The position numbers were made by a program, and so were the translations under genes. Shown one piece after another: positions 24,690-32,878 of a stretch of DNA of 37,131 nt. How positions within the stretch are numbered: the first letter of the stretch is position 1; each line of letters starts with the position of its first letter. A model generated the notes under the pieces. It had not been told where the DNA came from. It made no database searches and saw only the letters and a list, made by a program, of their open reading frames with translations. The stretch covers positions 1-37,131 of the forward strand of contig JAICGW010000013.1 of assembly GCA_025922945.1 (NCBI GenBank), read 5' to 3'. The stretch is from Acidimicrobiia bacterium. GTDB lineage: Bacteria > Actinomycetota > Acidimicrobiia > Spongiisociales > ZC4RG35.

Positions 24690-25444
24690 CAGACCCTCAA
24701 ACCGCCAACGGCGGGAAGCCGATGATCGTTCTCGAGAATGTCGACAAGTTCTTCGGCACATTCCAAGCCCTCGACGACATCTCGCTGACTGTGGCCAAGA
24801 AGGAGGTGGTAGTCGTCATCGGGCCTTCTGGCTCCGGGAAAAGCACTTTGATCCGATGCATCAACCGCCTCGAAAAGCACGATGCCGGCCGGGTGGTCGT
24901 GGATGGAGTCGAGTTGACCGACGACATCCGCAACATCCACGAAGTCCGCATGGAAACCGGCATGGTCTTTCAGCAGTTCAACCTCTTCCCCCATCTCAGC
25001 GTCCTCGACAACGTCACCCTGGCACCGCGGGAAGTTCGGCATATGGCCAAGGCGGAAGCAGAGGAGTTGGGGATGAAGATGCTGGCCCGGGTCAGGATTC
25101 CCGAGCAGGCCCGCAAGTTTCCGGGTCAGCTCTCCGGTGGCCAGCAACAGCGGGTGGCCATCGCCCGGTCACTTGCCATGCAGCCCAAAATGATGCTCTT
25201 CGACGAGCCCACATCTGCCCTGGATCCGGAGATGATCAAAGAAGTCTTGGAGGTGATGGAGGAGTTGGCCGCCTCGGGGATGACCATGATCGTCATCAGC
25301 CATGAAATGGGTTTTGCTCGGGCAGTCGCCGATCGCATCATCTTCATGGCCGACGGACAGATCGTCGAAGTGGGCCCCCCCGAACACTTCTTCACCAACC
25401 CCACCGAGGAACGAACCAAGACCTTCCTTTCCCAGATCCTTTAG
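24686..25444 (+). CDS. aapP: Amino-acid ABC transporter ATP-binding protein (AapP/BztD type)
   Basis: This 252-residue ATPase belongs to the four-gene transporter. Walker A is GPSGSGKST (46-54), Q-loop [17 protein letters not shown] (93-109), signature LSGGQQQR (149-156), Walker B MMLFDEP (169-175), with TSALDPEM and [11 protein letters not shown] containing the switch histidine. It is clearly related to the ATPase at 17122, and both belong to the polar amino-acid class. The gene starts inside the aapM-type stop. The palindromic element begins on its last stop-codon base. Confidence 0.94.
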   Translation: MTDPQTANGGKPMIVLENVDKFFGTFQALDDISLTVAKKEVVVVIGPSGSGKSTLIRCINRLEKHDAGRVVVDGVELTDDIRNIHEVRMETGMVFQQFNLFPHLSVLDNVTLAPREVRHMAKAEAEELGMKMLARVRIPEQARKFPGQLSGGQQQRVAIARSLAMQPKMMLFDEPTSALDPEMIKEVLEVMEELAASGMTMIVISHEMGFARAVADRIIFMADGQIVEVGPPEHFFTNPTEERTKTFLSQIL

Positions 25445-25457
25445 CGAACCCAGGGTT
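25444..25457 (+). repeat. Palindromic intergenic element, copy 2
   Basis: GCGAACCCAGGGTT starts on the last base of the ATPase stop codon. With two further bases (GT) it is identical over 16 bases to the inverted copy at 30785-30800. A small hairpin CCGCG/CGCGG (25463-25477) follows it. A terminator or protein-binding role is possible. Confidence 0.6.
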
Positions 25458-25508
25458 GTGGGCCGCGCTCAACGCGGATATCTCCACAGAGAACAAGTCG
25501 CCCCGACC

Positions 25509-25514
25509 TAGCCT
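25509..25514 (+). promoter_or_regulatory. -10 element (TAGCCT) for leaderless capA-like gene
   Basis: TAGCCT lies exactly 12 to 7 bases before the GTG at 25521. No ribosome site precedes that GTG. The same hexamer at the same distance precedes the TetR gene. Confidence 0.5.
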
Positions 25515-25520
25515 CCCCGA

Positions 25521-26579
25521 GTGCGCGGTCGGTCTTTCCTGCTTTTCATCGTGCTTGTCGCTTGCGGCGCCCCCCTGGCGAGGGCGGTTCCCGTGGCGAC
25601 TTCCACGCTTTCCACTTCGACGACTGCCACCTCGCCGACTACTACGGAACCGCCAACTACGACGGCGGCGCCGACTCACACGTCGACCACAACCACCATG
25701 CCCGAACGCGGCTCTCTCGTCATCCACGGGGTCGGCGACGTCAACCTCGACACCTCATATATACCGGCGCTGGCCGAGCGGGGCTTCGACTGGGCCTGGA
25801 GCGGTCTCGATGGCTTGTTTCTCGACGACGATCTAACCGTCGTCAACCTCGAGTGCAGTCCCTCCCCCCTCGGCTCACCGGAACCGAAGGAGTTCACCTT
25901 CCGTTGCCCGGAAGGGTTTGCCGAGATGGTGGCCGCCGGCATCGAAGTAGCGAATCTGGCCAACAACCACTCCCAGGATTTTGGCAAGGAGGCCCTCCTC
26001 GACGGCCGCCTGCGACTGCTGGAAGCAGGCATCGACACGGTGGGAGCCGGCCGCCATGTCCGTCAAGCCAACGGCTTCTTTCCCTATCTCATCGAAGGGT
26101 GGAAAGTAGCCGTCGTCGGCTTCGGAGGAATCCAGCCTCATGCCGGTTGGCTCGCCACCGGAGCCGAAGCGGGAATGGCCGATGGCGACGACATCGGTTC
26201 CATGGTCTCGGCGGTGGAGCGGGCAGATGCGTGGGCCGACTGGGTGGTTGTCACCGTACATTGGGGAGTGGAGTTGGACGTTGCCCCTCGCCCCGATGAC
26301 ATCGAGCGCGCCCAAGCGATGGTCGCCGCCGGCGCCGATGTGATCTTCGGTCATCACCCGCATCGCTTGCAGCCTCTCGAGAGCATCGATGGCGTGCCGG
26401 TGGCATGGAGCCTGGGCAATTTCGTCTGGCCCAACTTCTCGGCTGCTGGCGCTGCCACTGCCGTCGCCCGGGTCGAGATCTCGCCTCAAGGCGAAATACG
26501 GAGCTGCTTGATCCCGGCCACGATTGAAAGCCCGGGGCACCCGGTTCTCACCGGCCATCCGGCTTGTCCGAAGTCGTGA
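25521..26579 (+). CDS. CapA/PgsA-like metallophosphatase-fold lipoprotein
   Basis: The protein has 352 residues. Lipobox LVAC gives lipid-modified Cys15; residues about 25-62 are a Thr/Pro/Ser linker. The PGA_cap domain follows: IHGVGDVNLD (68-77), VVNLECSP (107-114), FTFRCPEGFAEMVAAGIEVANLANNHSQDFG with the NNHxxD signature (149-154), then WVVVTVHWGVE, FGHHPHRLQPLE and VAWSLGNFVW. This is the calcineurin-like fold of CapA, first known from poly-gamma-glutamate capsule genes. No capB or capC is nearby, so polyglutamate synthesis is not implied; an envelope hydrolase is more likely. The GTG 25521 start fits the -10. The next gene overlaps by four bases. Confidence 0.88.
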   Translation: MRGRSFLLFIVLVACGAPLARAVPVATSTLSTSTTATSPTTTEPPTTTAAPTHTSTTTTMPERGSLVIHGVGDVNLDTSYIPALAERGFDWAWSGLDGLFLDDDLTVVNLECSPSPLGSPEPKEFTFRCPEGFAEMVAAGIEVANLANNHSQDFGKEALLDGRLRLLEAGIDTVGAGRHVRQANGFFPYLIEGWKVAVVGFGGIQPHAGWLATGAEAGMADGDDIGSMVSAVERADAWADWVVVTVHWGVELDVAPRPDDIERAQAMVAAGADVIFGHHPHRLQPLESIDGVPVAWSLGNFVWPNFSAAGAATAVARVEISPQGEIRSCLIPATIESPGHPVLTGHPACPKS

Positions 26580-28129
26580 ACCAGGCGAACCCCAAGAAAC
26601 GGTGGGCGATCCCGACGGTTATCGCCCTCGGCGGTCTCCTCGGGGCAGCCTCTTTTCTGGTGGTACCGGATAACGCCCTCACCCGACTGTTCGAGTCGAC
26701 CACCACAACCGCCACCACCACGTCGACCACGCTGGCGCCGACCACCACCACTCGTCCCGAGCCCACTACCACGATCGCTTCCACGACGACTCTTCCGGCG
26801 CGGGAGCGCGGTACCGTCCCCGGCTTCACCGCCGGTCGTCCGTGGGGGACGACTCCGGGGCTGACCATGTTCCGGGGCAATCCCACCCGCACCTTCTACG
26901 GGACCGGGCCCTTGCCCGACAACCCTCGAGTGCTTTGGAGTTATCCGCCCGATGGAGTGATGTGTGGGTTCTCCTCGGTGGCTGGGGTCAGCTCCCAATG
27001 GTGCGGCAGCGGCTGGACCGGCCAGCCCGTGGTTTGGGAGCGAGGCGATGGGGTCACCGAGGTCATCTTCGGTGCCTACGACAAGTCCGTCCACTTTCTC
27101 GACTCTGTCTCGGGTGCGGAACTGCGATCGTCGTTCGCAACCAACGACATCATCAAAGGGTCGGTGACCCTCGATCCCGATGGGTTTCCGCTCCTCTACT
27201 TCGGCTCCCGTGACAATAAGTTGCGCATCGTCGCCCTCGATCGAGCCGAGCCCACCGAGCTCTGGAGCCTCGATGCCGATGCCGTCGCCGGGATCTGGAA
27301 CGACGACTGGGACGGCAATCCGGTGGTTGTCGATGACATGCTCTACGAAGGCGGGGAGAACGGATGGTTCTTCGCCGTCAAGCTCAACCGCTCCACCGGT
27401 CCCGATGGTCTCGTCGCCGTGGCTCCCGAAATTGTCTTTTCCACCCCGGGATGGACCGATGAGTTGATTTCCCGAGTGGGTCGCAACGTGTCGTTCGAGA
27501 GTTCGGTGATGATCCACGACCAGGTCGCCTATCTGGCCAACTCGGGGGGAAGGGTGGTGGGCTTCGATCTATCCGAAATCGCCACCGGCAATGCCCCGGT
27601 GGCCTTCGACTACTGGGTGGGCGACGACACCGACGCCACTCTGGTCTCCGACGCAGACGGGTCGGTGTACGTGGCGGTGGAGGAAGAGCGAAAGAACGAG
27701 CGCAGCCGCGCACTCGGCCAGCTCATCAAGCTCGACCCCCAGCTCCCTGATCCCTACGTTTGGGGCGTTGCGGTTCCCGGCGGCGACCAGGTGGGCGGGC
27801 TCTGGGCTACACCGGCGCTCGGGAATGGGGTTCTATACGAGGCCACCCAACCCGGCGAGTTGCTGGCGGTCGACGCCGGGACAGGCGAGGTCACGTGGCG
27901 CGAGGAGATCGGGTGGCACGCCTGGTCCTCGCCGGTGGTGGTGGGGGACGAATTGCTCGTGGCGACCTGCACCGGAGAAATGCGCGCCTATTCCCTCGCC
28001 GATCCACGCCACCCGGTGCCGCTGTGGACCCTAAAGCTCTCCGAGTCTTGCATCGAATCGACTCCGGCGGTGTGGGCTGGTCGGATCTATGTGGGTGTGC
28101 GCGACGGCAAGTTCTACGCCGTCGGCTAA
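26576..28129 (+). CDS. Membrane-anchored PQQ-like beta-propeller protein
   Basis: About 517 residues from GTG 26576, which overlaps the capA-like stop in a GTGA. A basic N-terminus (KKR) and one hydrophobic segment (WAIPTVIALGGLLGAASFLV) act as a signal anchor. A Thr-rich linker (about 40-75) follows. The rest has PQQ-type blades: GQPVVWERGDGVTEVIFGAYD, KLRIVALDRAEPTELWSLDAD, GELLAVDAGTGEVTWREEIG and a final RIYVGVRDGKFYAVG. No PQQ-dehydrogenase catalytic motif is recognised, so it is probably a binding or scaffolding propeller outside the membrane. Coupling to the CapA-like gene suggests a joint function. A TTG at 26564 is an alternative start. Confidence 0.83.
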   Translation: MNQANPKKRWAIPTVIALGGLLGAASFLVVPDNALTRLFESTTTTATTTSTTLAPTTTTRPEPTTTIASTTTLPARERGTVPGFTAGRPWGTTPGLTMFRGNPTRTFYGTGPLPDNPRVLWSYPPDGVMCGFSSVAGVSSQWCGSGWTGQPVVWERGDGVTEVIFGAYDKSVHFLDSVSGAELRSSFATNDIIKGSVTLDPDGFPLLYFGSRDNKLRIVALDRAEPTELWSLDADAVAGIWNDDWDGNPVVVDDMLYEGGENGWFFAVKLNRSTGPDGLVAVAPEIVFSTPGWTDELISRVGRNVSFESSVMIHDQVAYLANSGGRVVGFDLSEIATGNAPVAFDYWVGDDTDATLVSDADGSVYVAVEEERKNERSRALGQLIKLDPQLPDPYVWGVAVPGGDQVGGLWATPALGNGVLYEATQPGELLAVDAGTGEVTWREEIGWHAWSSPVVVGDELLVATCTGEMRAYSLADPRHPVPLWTLKLSESCIESTPAVWAGRIYVGVRDGKFYAVG

Positions 28130-28138
28130 CTCCCCTCC

Positions 28139-28152
28139 CCGCCCTGCGGCGG
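28139..28152. terminator. Small hairpin between convergent genes
   Basis: CCGCC (28139-28143) pairs with GGCGG (28148-28152) across a CTGC loop in the 31-base gap between convergent stop codons. The plus side continues TTCTCCCC. Five base pairs is short, so a bidirectional terminator is only tentative. Confidence 0.3.
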
Positions 28153-28160
28153 TTCTCCCC

Positions 28161-29303
28161 CTAAACGGTGAGCTCGTCCCAGCGATTTCCTGAGGCGACG
28201 TCAAAGACGGTCCAGGCCATCCCCACCGCCCCATCGATCAAGCCCTTCTCGCCGGCGGGGGTGATCGTGTGGGCAGCGAACTCGGGTTGATGATTCACTG
28301 CCGGAGTGCTGTCGATCGAGATCATGGGATGAATGGTGGGAACCAGCTTGGAGACGTTGCCCATATCGGTTGAGCCCGATACGGTCGGCGGCAAGTCCTT
28401 ACCCCGCATCATCGGTCGGCCCAACGCCTCGGAGTTGGCCGCGAACAACTCGACCATGATCGGGTTACTGATCATGTCCTCATAGGTATGACCGACGTAT
28501 TCGATCTCGTGCGTGCAGCCGGTGGCCGTAGCGGCTGCTTCGAAGCAAGCCAGCACTCGGGGGAGGAGCACTTCCAATCGATCCTGTTGCGGGGCGCGGA
28601 CATACCAGGAAGACCGCGTGTGATCGGGGATGATGTTGGGGGCGTCGCCGCCGTGAGTGATGATTCCATGGACCTTGTCGGTGGGTTCGAGCTGCTGCCG
28701 CAACGTCGAGACGTTGACGTATGCCTGGACAAAGGCGTCGAGGGCGTTGATTCCCAGGAATGGATATGCCGAGGCGTGAGCGGTCTTGCCGCGGAAGATC
28801 ACATCGATGTGAGCGACCGAGATCACCGGTGGGTCGACCACGTCATGGGTGGAGGGATGGACCATCATTGCGAGCTTCGCCCCCTCGAAAGCGCCGGCAT
28901 TGATCAGGTCGACCTTGCCGCCATATTTCTCCTCGGCCGGGGTCCCGAGCACAGTGACACGAAACCCCAGCTGATTGGCGGCCTCGAGGAGGCCGAGCCC
29001 GGCTCCCAGCGCCGACGTAGCGATGATGTTGTGCCCGCAGGCGTGCCCCACCCCGGGCAGAGCGTCGTACTCGGCGCAGATGATGACCTCGGGCCCGGTG
29101 TCTCCCGCCCTCGCCACGAAGGCGGTCTCGAGTCCGTAGGCGGGATACTCGACGTCGAAACCGTTTCCCTTGAGAAAGTCGGCCAGCCGGGCAGAACTCT
29201 CCCGCTCCTCGTAAGCAACCTCAGGGTTCTCGTACATCCAGCGGCTGATTTCGGTGAGCTCGTCGGCGCGGGCTTCGATGGTGGCTTTGATCTGGTCTTT
29301 CAT
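28161..29303 (-). CDS. M20-family metal-dependent amidohydrolase
   Basis: The protein has 380 residues from ATG 29303. M20 landmarks: ICAEYDALPGVGHACGHN (75-92, with Asp80, Cys89 and His91), GTPAEEKYGG (120-129, Glu124/125), MMVHP (His149), and the lid domain with ISVAHIDVIFRGKTAHASAYP. Near the C-terminus SGSTDMGNVSKLVPTIHPMI supplies another ligand region. This is the aminoacylase/AbgB-like branch, hydrolysing N-acyl or p-aminobenzoyl amino acids; the substrate is not determined. The frame is open upstream to 29552, but the ATG at 29303 overlaps the exporter stop (ATGA) and begins at the normal family N-terminus. The pair is thus an operon. Confidence 0.92.
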   Translation of the reverse strand: MKDQIKATIEARADELTEISRWMYENPEVAYEERESSARLADFLKGNGFDVEYPAYGLETAFVARAGDTGPEVIICAEYDALPGVGHACGHNIIATSALGAGLGLLEAANQLGFRVTVLGTPAEEKYGGKVDLINAGAFEGAKLAMMVHPSTHDVVDPPVISVAHIDVIFRGKTAHASAYPFLGINALDAFVQAYVNVSTLRQQLEPTDKVHGIITHGGDAPNIIPDHTRSSWYVRAPQQDRLEVLLPRVLACFEAAATATGCTHEIEYVGHTYEDMISNPIMVELFAANSEALGRPMMRGKDLPPTVSGSTDMGNVSKLVPTIHPMISIDSTPAVNHQPEFAAHTITPAGEKGLIDGAVGMAWTVFDVASGNRWDELTV

Positions 29304-30232
29304 CCTGATCCCACCATAACGGGCACCGCCTTGCGGCGACCGGTCAGGATCAGCCCGCCGAGGATCAAGGCGACTCCGCTCAACTGGATGACCGAGGGAC
29401 GCTCGTCGAGCAACAGCTGACCCATCAGAACCGAGCCGATCGGCTGGACGGTGAGAAGGACCGAGGTCACCGCCGCCGGCAGTCGTGGCAGGCCGACGCT
29501 GATCAGAAGCCAACCTCCCACCTGCACCCCGAGAGCGAGCAGCAATAACCAACCATGGGCGGGCCAGGTGGGCTTGAGGTCGATCTCCCCTAGAGGAAGC
29601 CCGGCGGCCAGCGAGGCCAGAGCAGCAACTCCGGTGGCATAAAGGAGCGGCCCTCCCGGTCGGCGCAGGTCGCGGTTGGCCTGCCGCTGCACGAGGATGA
29701 ATCCCGCGTAGGCGAAGCCAGTCCCCACGCCAAAGAGGACCCCCAGCCCAGGATTACGTCCATAGGCGTCGCCGGCGCCGAACACCCCCGAGATCATGAC
29801 CACCCCTGTCATCACCAATAGAACGGCGATAACGATCTGGCGACCGACTGCTTCGCGGAGGACGAGCCAAGCGAGGAAGGGGACGATCACAACCTGGGTG
29901 TTACCAAGCACCGTCGCCAGCCCGGCTCCCACCTGCGCGATGGCGTGATGCCAAAGCACCAGGTCGGCGGCGAAGAAGAGGCCCGCCACCGCCGCCAGAT
30001 TCACGGTCTTTCGATCAAGAAGTCCGAACCGTCTTGTTTCCGACCGGGCAATGATGGCCAGCACCGGGACGGCGTAGGCGCAGCGGAAGAAGGCGGCGGT
30101 CGAAGGCTCGACATCGGCGAGGCGGACCAGGATGGCCGAGGTGGCGATGACGAGGGCGCCGAGCACGGCTGCCAGCGCCGGTCGGTCGACCAGTTTCTTG
30201 AGGGGGGTGGCTTCTATCTTGGCTTGGTGCAT
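29300..30232 (-). CDS. EamA/DMT-family transporter
   Basis: The 310-residue protein has ten predicted membrane helices in two EamA repeats. The first half includes ATSAILVRLADVEPSTAAFF and FFAADLVLWHHAIAQVGAGL; the second includes GTGFAYAGFILVQR and AAVTSVLLTVQPIGSVLMGQ, with LLLDERPS as the repeat hallmark. DMT proteins export metabolites, often amino acids; being the first gene of a pair with an M20 amidohydrolase fits amino-acid handling. The ATG at 30232 overlaps by six bases, head to head, with the start of the lipoprotein gene on the other strand. Confidence 0.9.
   Translation of the reverse strand: MHQAKIEATPLKKLVDRPALAAVLGALVIATSAILVRLADVEPSTAAFFRCAYAVPVLAIIARSETRRFGLLDRKTVNLAAVAGLFFAADLVLWHHAIAQVGAGLATVLGNTQVVIVPFLAWLVLREAVGRQIVIAVLLVMTGVVMISGVFGAGDAYGRNPGLGVLFGVGTGFAYAGFILVQRQANRDLRRPGGPLLYATGVAALASLAAGLPLGEIDLKPTWPAHGWLLLLALGVQVGGWLLISVGLPRLPAAVTSVLLTVQPIGSVLMGQLLLDERPSVIQLSGVALILGGLILTGRRKAVPVMVGSG
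30215..30220 (+). promoter_or_regulatory. -10 element (TATCTT) for leaderless lipoprotein gene
   Basis: TATCTT lies exactly 12 to 7 bases before GTG 30227 and inside the first codons of the EamA gene on the other strand. It is close to the bacterial -10 consensus (5 of 6 to TATAAT apart from CT). Confidence 0.45.
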
Positions 30233-30742
30233 CGTGTCGGCCCGATATTGGTCGCGGTTGTGATGGCTGCCTGCACTCCCGAGGTAGAGGCCACCACGAC
30301 GACCCCTTCGACCACGGCAGCAGTGAGTAACTCGTCCAGCACCACACTGGAGCCGCTGGTCGAATGCCCGCCCATTCCCTACGTGGTCAGCGAGCTACCT
30401 ACTCGGGTGACCGGCGAAGCAGCCGACCTGGGGGCGATCGAACTCGACGAGTTCACCGCCATCGGAGGCACGCGCTCGGTCTTCTGGGTCAACGCCGAAG
30501 GTGAACTGGCGATCGCCCTCATCCGGGGAACACTCCCCCCGCTCGACTGGCCGGGAGAGCGGGGGGCGGTCGATGTGGCCGGTACCGAAGGAGTGGTAGG
30601 TCCCCACGATGACGGGAAATGGGTGGCCGCCTGGTTCGACAGCGACGGCAGCGATCGCTGTGACCGCTACACGATGGTCTTCTACCCGCCGGTCGAGCCC
30701 TTCGAAGTCGAGTCCACCCTGCGGGCGATCACCCGGCCGTGA
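30227..30742 (+). CDS. Small putative lipoprotein, unknown function
   Basis: 171 residues from GTG 30227. A short signal peptide (MHRVGPILVAVVMAAC) ends with probable lipid Cys16. A Thr/Ser/Pro-rich linker runs to about residue 43, then a compact domain of about 125 residues (CPPIPYVVSELPTRV ... WVNAEGELAIALIRG ... DGKWVAAWFDSDGSDRCDRYTMVFYPP). Two later cysteines (CPP and DRC) could form a disulphide outside the cell. No family is recognised. A TTG at 30224 is an alternative start. It converges with the SPFH gene across a 60-base gap that carries palindrome copy 3. Confidence 0.72.
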   Translation: MHRVGPILVAVVMAACTPEVEATTTTPSTTAAVSNSSSTTLEPLVECPPIPYVVSELPTRVTGEAADLGAIELDEFTAIGGTRSVFWVNAEGELAIALIRGTLPPLDWPGERGAVDVAGTEGVVGPHDDGKWVAAWFDSDGSDRCDRYTMVFYPPVEPFEVESTLRAITRP

Positions 30743-30786
30743 TGGCCCGTTCTGTGGGCCGCCATACCGGCAAAAACCGGACTAAC

Positions 30787-30800
30787 AACCCTGGGTTCGC
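30787..30800 (-). repeat. Palindromic intergenic element, copy 3 (inverted)
   Basis: On the minus strand this reads GCGAACCCAGGGTT, identical to the copies at 20944 and 25444. The match to copy 2 extends to 16 bases (30785-30800). It sits three bases before the SPFH gene end, in a convergent gap. An adjacent short CCGG/CCGG stem with an A-rich loop (30769-30781 region) is not clearly a terminator. Confidence 0.6.
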
Positions 30801-30802
30801 GA

Positions 30803-31717
30803 TTAGGACTTGTCTTTGAAGAGCTCGGTCATGGCGGCGACGCTCCCCATGGCGACGGTCGAGTCGAGGGGGAGGAAGATCTTCGTTGCCTGACCGTTGG
30901 CCACCGCGGCCAGCGCCTCGAGGTACTTGATCGAGATCAGGTCGGGGGTGGGATTGCCGGTGTGGATGGCGGCGTAGACCCGTTCGATCGCCTTTCCTTC
31001 GCCTTCGGCCACCGTTTCCTTTTGATAGCGATCAGCGTCGGCCACAGTCTTGATCGCCTCGGCCTGTCCCTGGGCTTCGATGACAGCCGACGCCTTGACG
31101 CCCTCGGCCTTCAAGACCCGCGCCGTCTTGTCGCCTTCAGCTTCAGTTACAACCGCTCGCCGAAGGCGCTCAGCCTTCATCTGCCGGTGCATGGCTTCAG
31201 TGACATCGGCCGGTGGTTCGATACGCTGGATCTCGACTCGCACCACTCGGGTTCCCCATTTGTCGGTGGCGTCGTCGAGGATCTGGCGGAGCTTGGAGTT
31301 GATCAGATCGCGGCTGGTGAGAGCCGTGTCGAGATCGAGATCACCCACCACGTTTCGCAGATTGGTTTGGGCAAGCTTGGTCACGGCCAGTGAGAAGTTG
31401 GCAACGTTGTACTTCAGTTTCACCGGGTCGGTGGCTTCGTAATAGATCACCGCGTCGACGGTGACCACGACGTTGTCCTTGGTGATCACTTCCTGCGGCG
31501 GAACGTCGACCACCTGTTCGCGCATGTCGACCTTGGTGAGCCGCTTGACGAAGGGCATCACCCAACGGAGACCGGAGTCGACCGTCTTCTCGTATCTACC
31601 GAGGAATTCGACTAAGCCTTTCTCGAATGGCCGAACGACCCGAAAGCCGGTGGCGGCGATCAGGATCAAAGCCGCCGCCACAACGATGAACAGAACTACC
31701 AGCGCATTGTTTTCCAC
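30803..31717 (-). CDS. SPFH/stomatin-prohibitin family membrane protein (QmcA type)
   Basis: The 304-residue protein has one N-terminal membrane helix (about 5-25, [20 protein letters not shown]). The SPFH domain (26-190) follows: [39 protein letters not shown], and [17 protein letters not shown], with [21 protein letters not shown] long coiled coil with [15 protein letters not shown] and [19 protein letters not shown] comes last. These proteins scaffold membrane microdomains and often sit beside NfeD genes, as here (24 bases downstream of one). The start is GTG at 31717 with AGAGG just upstream. The three-gene order padR-nfeD-SPFH on one strand implies shared control. Confidence 0.94.
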   Translation of the reverse strand: MENNALVVLFIVVAAALILIAATGFRVVRPFEKGLVEFLGRYEKTVDSGLRWVMPFVKRLTKVDMREQVVDVPPQEVITKDNVVVTVDAVIYYEATDPVKLKYNVANFSLAVTKLAQTNLRNVVGDLDLDTALTSRDLINSKLRQILDDATDKWGTRVVRVEIQRIEPPADVTEAMHRQMKAERLRRAVVTEAEGDKTARVLKAEGVKASAVIEAQGQAEAIKTVADADRYQKETVAEGEGKAIERVYAAIHTGNPTPDLISIKYLEALAAVANGQATKIFLPLDSTVAMGSVAAMTELFKDKS

Positions 31718-31741
31718 TGTCCTCTTCTTTCCTTTGCTCGG

Positions 31742-32518
31742 TCAGGTCTCGAGAGGCGTGACCACCAGACTGGTCCCGCTTACTTCCAGCACGACAACTT
31801 GGGTTCCGGCAGGGATGGGCTGATCCGAGGTGGCCCGCCACTCCTCTCCGCCGATGCGAACGATGCCCGTGCCGGCAAGCGGTTCGATCGCGTCGAGGAC
31901 CACACCGCGAGTGTTGGTCCAGCGATTGGCCCCTACCGAAGGCGCGGACTGCTGATCCTGGCGGGCGATGAAACGCCGCAGATAGACGAAGGCGACCAGC
32001 GATGCCCCGAAGAAGACCAACCACTGCGGAAGCACAGCCACTCCGGTCCAGGCGAGGACGGCCGCCGCCGCGGAGCCGACCGCAAATGGGAGCAAGAAGA
32101 AGCCCGCCGTAAAGATCTCGCCGATCGCCATCGCGACCGCCAAGCCGGTCCAGAGCCATCTCCAAATCTCGTTGTCCACTGACGCTTCTCCTCTCGACAT
32201 GCCTACCGCTACCACCAGGGCCACCACCCCGAGCCCATAAAGCACGAGCTCCCGGCGGCTGTTTCTGCGGCTAACACCAGCAGTAGTTCGATCCCGTTGC
32301 GGTCCCCGGTCCTGTGTTTCCGCCGCCCAGGCCTCGGCGAAGCCTCTCAGGTCTTTGCCCACCACCGAATCGAGCGGCTTGCCCGCAGCGGCGGCCTCCC
32401 GCAGGTGGTGGTCCAGCTGGCTGACCATCTCGGAGATGGCTCCTGAGGAAAGCCCAGCTTCTCGCCAGTAGCGCTCGCAACTCGTGACGATCCGGGCGGT
32501 CCCGGCTTGATCAACCAT
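31742..32518 (-). CDS. HAAS-like domain fused to NfeD membrane protein
   Basis: The protein has 258 residues. Residues 8-68 (CERYWREAGLSSGAISEMVS, HHLREAAAAGKPLDSVVGKD, FAEAWAAE) resemble the helical HAAS-type domain usually linked to PadR regulators. A short basic linker follows. Then come four membrane helices (about 91-106, 121-141, 142-160, 163-182) containing the NfeD landmark EIFTAGFFLLPFAVG, and a C-terminal OB-fold (about 200-256: TRGVVLDAIEPLAGTG, GIVRIGGEEWRATS, VVVLEVSG). NfeD proteins partner SPFH proteins. ATG 32518 is chosen because AAGGGAG lies six bases upstream and it overlaps the padR stop by eight bases; ATG 32539 is the longer alternative. The HAAS assignment is by pattern and moderately sure. 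Confidence 0.85.
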   Translation of the reverse strand: MVDQAGTARIVTSCERYWREAGLSSGAISEMVSQLDHHLREAAAAGKPLDSVVGKDLRGFAEAWAAETQDRGPQRDRTTAGVSRRNSRRELVLYGLGVVALVVAVGMSRGEASVDNEIWRWLWTGLAVAMAIGEIFTAGFFLLPFAVGSAAAAVLAWTGVAVLPQWLVFFGASLVAFVYLRRFIARQDQQSAPSVGANRWTNTRGVVLDAIEPLAGTGIVRIGGEEWRATSDQPIPAGTQVVVLEVSGTSLVVTPLET

Positions 32519-32864
32519 TGTCAACTCCCTTGATGACACCGTTCACTCCGGCGGCAAGCGCTTCCCAATCCGCAATCCAGGCGGAGAGCGTGCGGGCTCC
32601 GGTAGGAGCGAGGCGGTAATACTTGCGAGCGGGGCCACCTGCCGACTCGACCAGATAGCCCTCGACCAGGCCCTGACGCTGGAGCCGGGAGAGAAGGGGG
32701 TAGATGCTTCCTTCCGAGGCCAGTCGCAATCCGCGGCTTTCGAGCTTCCGCGCCATCTCGTACCCATAGGTTGCCTGCTCGGCGATCACCGCCAAGAGGC
32801 ACATGTCGAGCACCCCTTTTAGCAGCTGGCTGCCGTGTTCATGGCCTATCTTGCTAGGTACCAT
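32511..32864 (-). CDS. PadR-family transcriptional regulator
   Basis: About 117 residues from ATG 32864. The winged-helix domain is complete: LLKGVLDMCLLAVIAEQATYGYEMARKLES, then SEGSIYPLLSRLQRQGLVEG (recognition helix and turn), YLVESAGGPARKYYRLAPTG, a standard PadR signature. A short C-terminal helix (AWIADWEALA) mediates dimerisation. An upstream ATG (32891) is in frame, but 32864 has a TAGCGT -10 at -13 to -8 and gives the normal family N-terminus. A palindrome overlaps that -10, so autoregulation is likely. It begins the operon with the NfeD fusion and SPFH genes. The signal it senses is unknown. Confidence 0.9.
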   Translation of the reverse strand: MVPSKIGHEHGSQLLKGVLDMCLLAVIAEQATYGYEMARKLESRGLRLASEGSIYPLLSRLQRQGLVEGYLVESAGGPARKYYRLAPTGARTLSAWIADWEALAAGVNGVIKGVDNG

Positions 32865-32866
32865 GT

Positions 32867-32878
32867 CTAGCACGCTAG
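32867..32878. promoter_or_regulatory. Palindromic operator overlapping padR -10
   Basis: CTAGC-AC-GCTAG is a perfect 5-bp inverted repeat with a two-base centre, covering -14 to -3 of the padR start. The TAGCGT -10 (minus strand, 32872-32877) lies inside it. A further GCTAG occurs at 32853-32857, within the first codons. Placement suggests repression by PadR of its own leaderless operon; no binding evidence exists. Confidence 0.55.

Noticed and set aside
26486-27517. Minus-strand open frame opposite the beta-propeller gene
   Set aside because: Antisense to a well-supported gene; low-complexity.
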